Below are positions 9,489 to 11,696 of a DNA stretch of 11,696 nucleotides, piece after piece. The position numbers and the translations under genes were made by a program. The first letter of the stretch is position 1, and each line of letters starts with the position of its first letter. Source of the stretch: Terana coerulea (lineage: Eukaryota; Basidiomycota; Agaricomycetes; Polyporales; Phanerochaetaceae); the NCBI GenBank assembly GCA_024811115.1, contig JAKOGH010000132.1, forward strand, positions 1 through 11,696, in the 5' to 3' direction. The notes under the pieces were generated by a model. It did no database searches. It saw nothing but the letters and a program-made list of their open reading frames with translations, and was not told the origin of the DNA.

Positions 9489-9888
9489 ATGCCCACTGAC
9501 CAGTAAGTACACTTGGACACAACTTCGACAATTTGCATTCGCTGGAGTAATAAATTGCCCAATACATAGAATATTGGGGCACAGATGGCCTAACAATGTT
9601 GAAAGGTCAGCGCCAGCCGGCAGTGCCCGCGCTAACGAAATTCTCTATCTGGTCAGCATCTTACATACTTCCCTCGTACCGAGCCTCGAGGAACTAACTC
9701 AAGGTTCAATCATTCACAGCCAGACTGCGGTATGCCGCTCAGCCGAAGAGGACGAGGAACAAACATACGCACACATATATGGGTCTGTACGCATACGAGG
9801 CGGCCGATTCCAATCTCTCTCCCCAACTACCATCCCCCAGTACTTACGACCACTTCCACCACCGCTAAATCACAAAGAGCATGGCTGA
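9489..9888 (+). CDS. Spliced upstream ORF or small protein, 110 residues
   Basis: ATG at 9489 begins MPTDQ. The codon is split by intron 9503-9569 (67 bases, perfect GTAAGT donor, ACATAG acceptor), and the frame continues as ILGHRWPNNVERSAPAGS to a TGA at 9886-9888. That stop overlaps the zinc-finger protein start (9881-9883) by a few bases in another frame. A second possible intron, 9652-9719 (68 bases, CTAACTCAAGG branch, TTCACAG), would change the frame and spoil the ORF, so it could be an alternative event or simply part of leader splicing. No family is recognised. It is most likely the spliced 5' leader of the helicase-like gene with a long uORF; a separate small gene is the alternative. 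Confidence 0.35.
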
Positions 9889-11696
9889 ACAGTCTCGTGG
9901 GGTATGTCACGATTTCCGCAAGACCGGCCGCTGTCGGTATGGCAAGAAATGCAAATTTTCCCATGTTGTGGCGGGCAACGCTGCGTCGTCTGGCAGCGCC
10001 CCTCGCGAAAATACGCCTTCAAGCAGTGGAAGACAAGGAGCTCCAGGTCAAACGCGGCAATCTTCAACAAATGCGCAGGTTCCGCCGGGAGTATGCAGAT
10101 TGTACTATACAGCCGGCAGTTGCAATCGCGCTTTCGACTGCAAGTTCTCGCACACGAAAGGCCCGAATGCACCTGCTGGCTCTGATTCCTCCGCACCTCC
10201 CCCAGCTCATGATGATGTTTCCAATCCTCCTGATTTCTTCTCAACGGAAGGTCTTGCTGCACATACGGGTACCTCTTCAGACTTACGCCACATGAGCAAT
10301 CCTGTTGAAGCACACAACAATCTACGGCCGTTTTTACGAGACAACTACAATTTCCACTCCGCTAGGCAAGTTCAGGCGTTTGCGCAGATCTTGTCCAGTG
10401 TCAATGACCGAAACAAATCCTGGGTATGTACCACAACTTGTCTCCAGCTGGCAACTGGCTGATGGCGACTCTATTAGAAATCGGAGGACGCCCAGGTTCG
10501 TTCCCTTCTCAAAGTTATCTTTTACGTGATATTTGACCGTGTTCTAGTCATTCTTGGACACCATTGTCAATGTACGTCCCCTAGTCTGCTATCACTGTCA
10601 ATTGACGACTGATCCGCTAGCGTTGCAGGGCGACGGGATACTTCGCATCGGCGATGTTCTACACTTTCAGCCAGTTAGCTATCGCGCTGCGCATGGGGGT
10701 TCTACCCTTTCGTTCCAAGCGGGCTATTTCCCTATGTTTGAGGTAAATGTCTCGATGATGACATAACTTCGTACGCTGACTGAGATCTCCAGTTCATGAG
10801 TTCCGATCTTATTCTCAAGAGCACTCTGCATAAGAATATCAAGTAAGCCTGCATAAAGTCTTCATAGCTGCTCGGGTGGCTGACGACATCGCAGTCACCT
10901 CTACACCGTCGTCGAGCACAACTATGAGGATGTTCAGAACACAATCCGTTCATGTGTAGGCGCCATGGTTGCTGCCAAAACATGGAGAGATACTTCATCA
11001 ACGAACCAAAGAATAGACTTGGACGGAGCCATGGTCTTCAAGACTTTGACAACCGTATTTCTACAGTGAGTCTGTGCCACCTAGGTCTATCGTCCGTTCG
11101 CTGATCTATGAGAAGGTACCTAAATCGTTTCAAAGACTCCATCAAGAACCATCCAGACCTTAAGGACTTCATGAACGAGCTGGCCGGCTGGTTCGACACT
11201 TGGGCTGCGGACGTCAGCTCCACCCCTCGCCAATTCGAAGACGCTATCGCTGGCGCGGAAGCGGCGACTCGACGCCTCATTCTCAACCAGCTCCGCGAAG
11301 AGGTCGACCGGCTTGTTGCTATCGTCGACAGAGAGTCTACCCGTGGCCAGAACCGAGGCCGGCCGCAGGCCACCGGCATGACTGCTGAACAGCGACGTCA
11401 GGCCAAGGTCATGCAACTCAGATCTGCGTATGACCCACCCGGTGACCACCGGCCTGAAGGACCAAGACACGACAACGACTTTGCAGATATTGCCCAAATT
11501 CGGGTTGCCCCACTCATGAGGAGCTGCTTTCGCCTCATCAGCCATACCTACCGGTCTTCCTGCCCGACGCACCACACCACCTCCCGGAAAGCTCAATGGA
11601 GCGCCACTTGGATATTCAGTTCCGCCTCCTGCGCGAAGAATTGATGTACGGGACACTTTTCTCTATCTTGAGGTGGTCAGGCTGACGCCCAGATTT
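9881..11696 (+). CDS. CCCH zinc-finger protein, N-terminal part of a ZNFX1/Hrr1-like RNAi helicase (cut by window end)
   Basis: Exons: 9881-10423, 10478-10495, 10548-10571, 10629-10742, 10793-10842, 10895-11065, 11116-11645 and 11693 onward. Introns are 47-57 bases with donors such as GTATGT, GTACGT, GTAAGC and GTGAGT, all in phase. Two CCCH fingers are visible: C9-X8-C18-X5-C24-X3-H28 and C72-X8-C81-X5-C87-X3-H91, with a Ser/Gly-rich linker. These normally bind RNA. Downstream, segments such as GDGILRIGDVLHFQPVSY, the Arg/Glu-rich exon 7, and RHDNDFADIAQIRVAP followed by MERHLDIQFRLLREEL resemble the region preceding the SF1 helicase core of fungal NFX1-type zinc-finger/Hrr1 proteins. Known: S. 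pombe Hrr1 acts with the RNA-dependent RNA polymerase complex in RNAi heterochromatin. Between these two segments the frame slips by -1 at CCCC 11508-11511. The helicase domain lies beyond the window, so the assignment rests on the N-terminal region only. Confidence 0.75.

Overview
The window looks like nuclear DNA of a filamentous basidiomycete, most likely an Agaricomycete. The genes are split by many short introns of about 42-67 bases with GTRNGT-type donors and CTNAC/CTGAT-like branch points. Promoters with TATA boxes lie close to short leaders, pyrimidine-rich tracts precede a start codon, and one gene belongs to the DUF6533 membrane-protein family, which is typical of Agaricomycetes. Nothing bacterial, viral or transposon-like was recognised. 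All gene models below were spliced by hand.

Left part, minus strand (218-3823). A DUF6533-type polytopic membrane protein gene (218-1971, about 11 exons) is preceded by a leader region with several strong minus-strand splice donors (about 2044-2410). Upstream, transcribed in the same direction, is a compact five-exon gene for a 158-residue presumed secreted protein (2830-3551), with a 5' UTR intron (3667-3724) and a TATA box (3816-3823).

Middle (3824-6145). No gene could be assembled with confidence. A possible multi-intron minus-strand transcript runs from about 5850 to 5000. The 5850-6145 stretch holds a pyrimidine-rich promoter/leader for the next plus-strand gene and may be a shared divergent promoter.

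Right part, plus strand (6146-11696). A hypothetical protein of about 463 residues (6146-7633) is followed by a TATA-driven orphan gene (8272 to about 9302). Next come a TATA box with a spliced leader ORF (9424-9888), and then the 5' part of a gene with two N-terminal CCCH zinc fingers followed by sequence resembling fungal ZNFX1/Hrr1-type RNAi helicases (9881 to beyond the window end). The helicase core would lie outside the window.

The most striking point is that the three main plus-strand genes contain four places where the reading frame slips by -1, and each has a CCCC run at or beside the slip. One of these, in the helicase-like gene, has no intron explanation. This suggests one C is missing at these runs, either as an assembly error or as real mutations. 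No neighbour relationship points to a joint pathway; the genes look like ordinary, independently regulated fungal loci.
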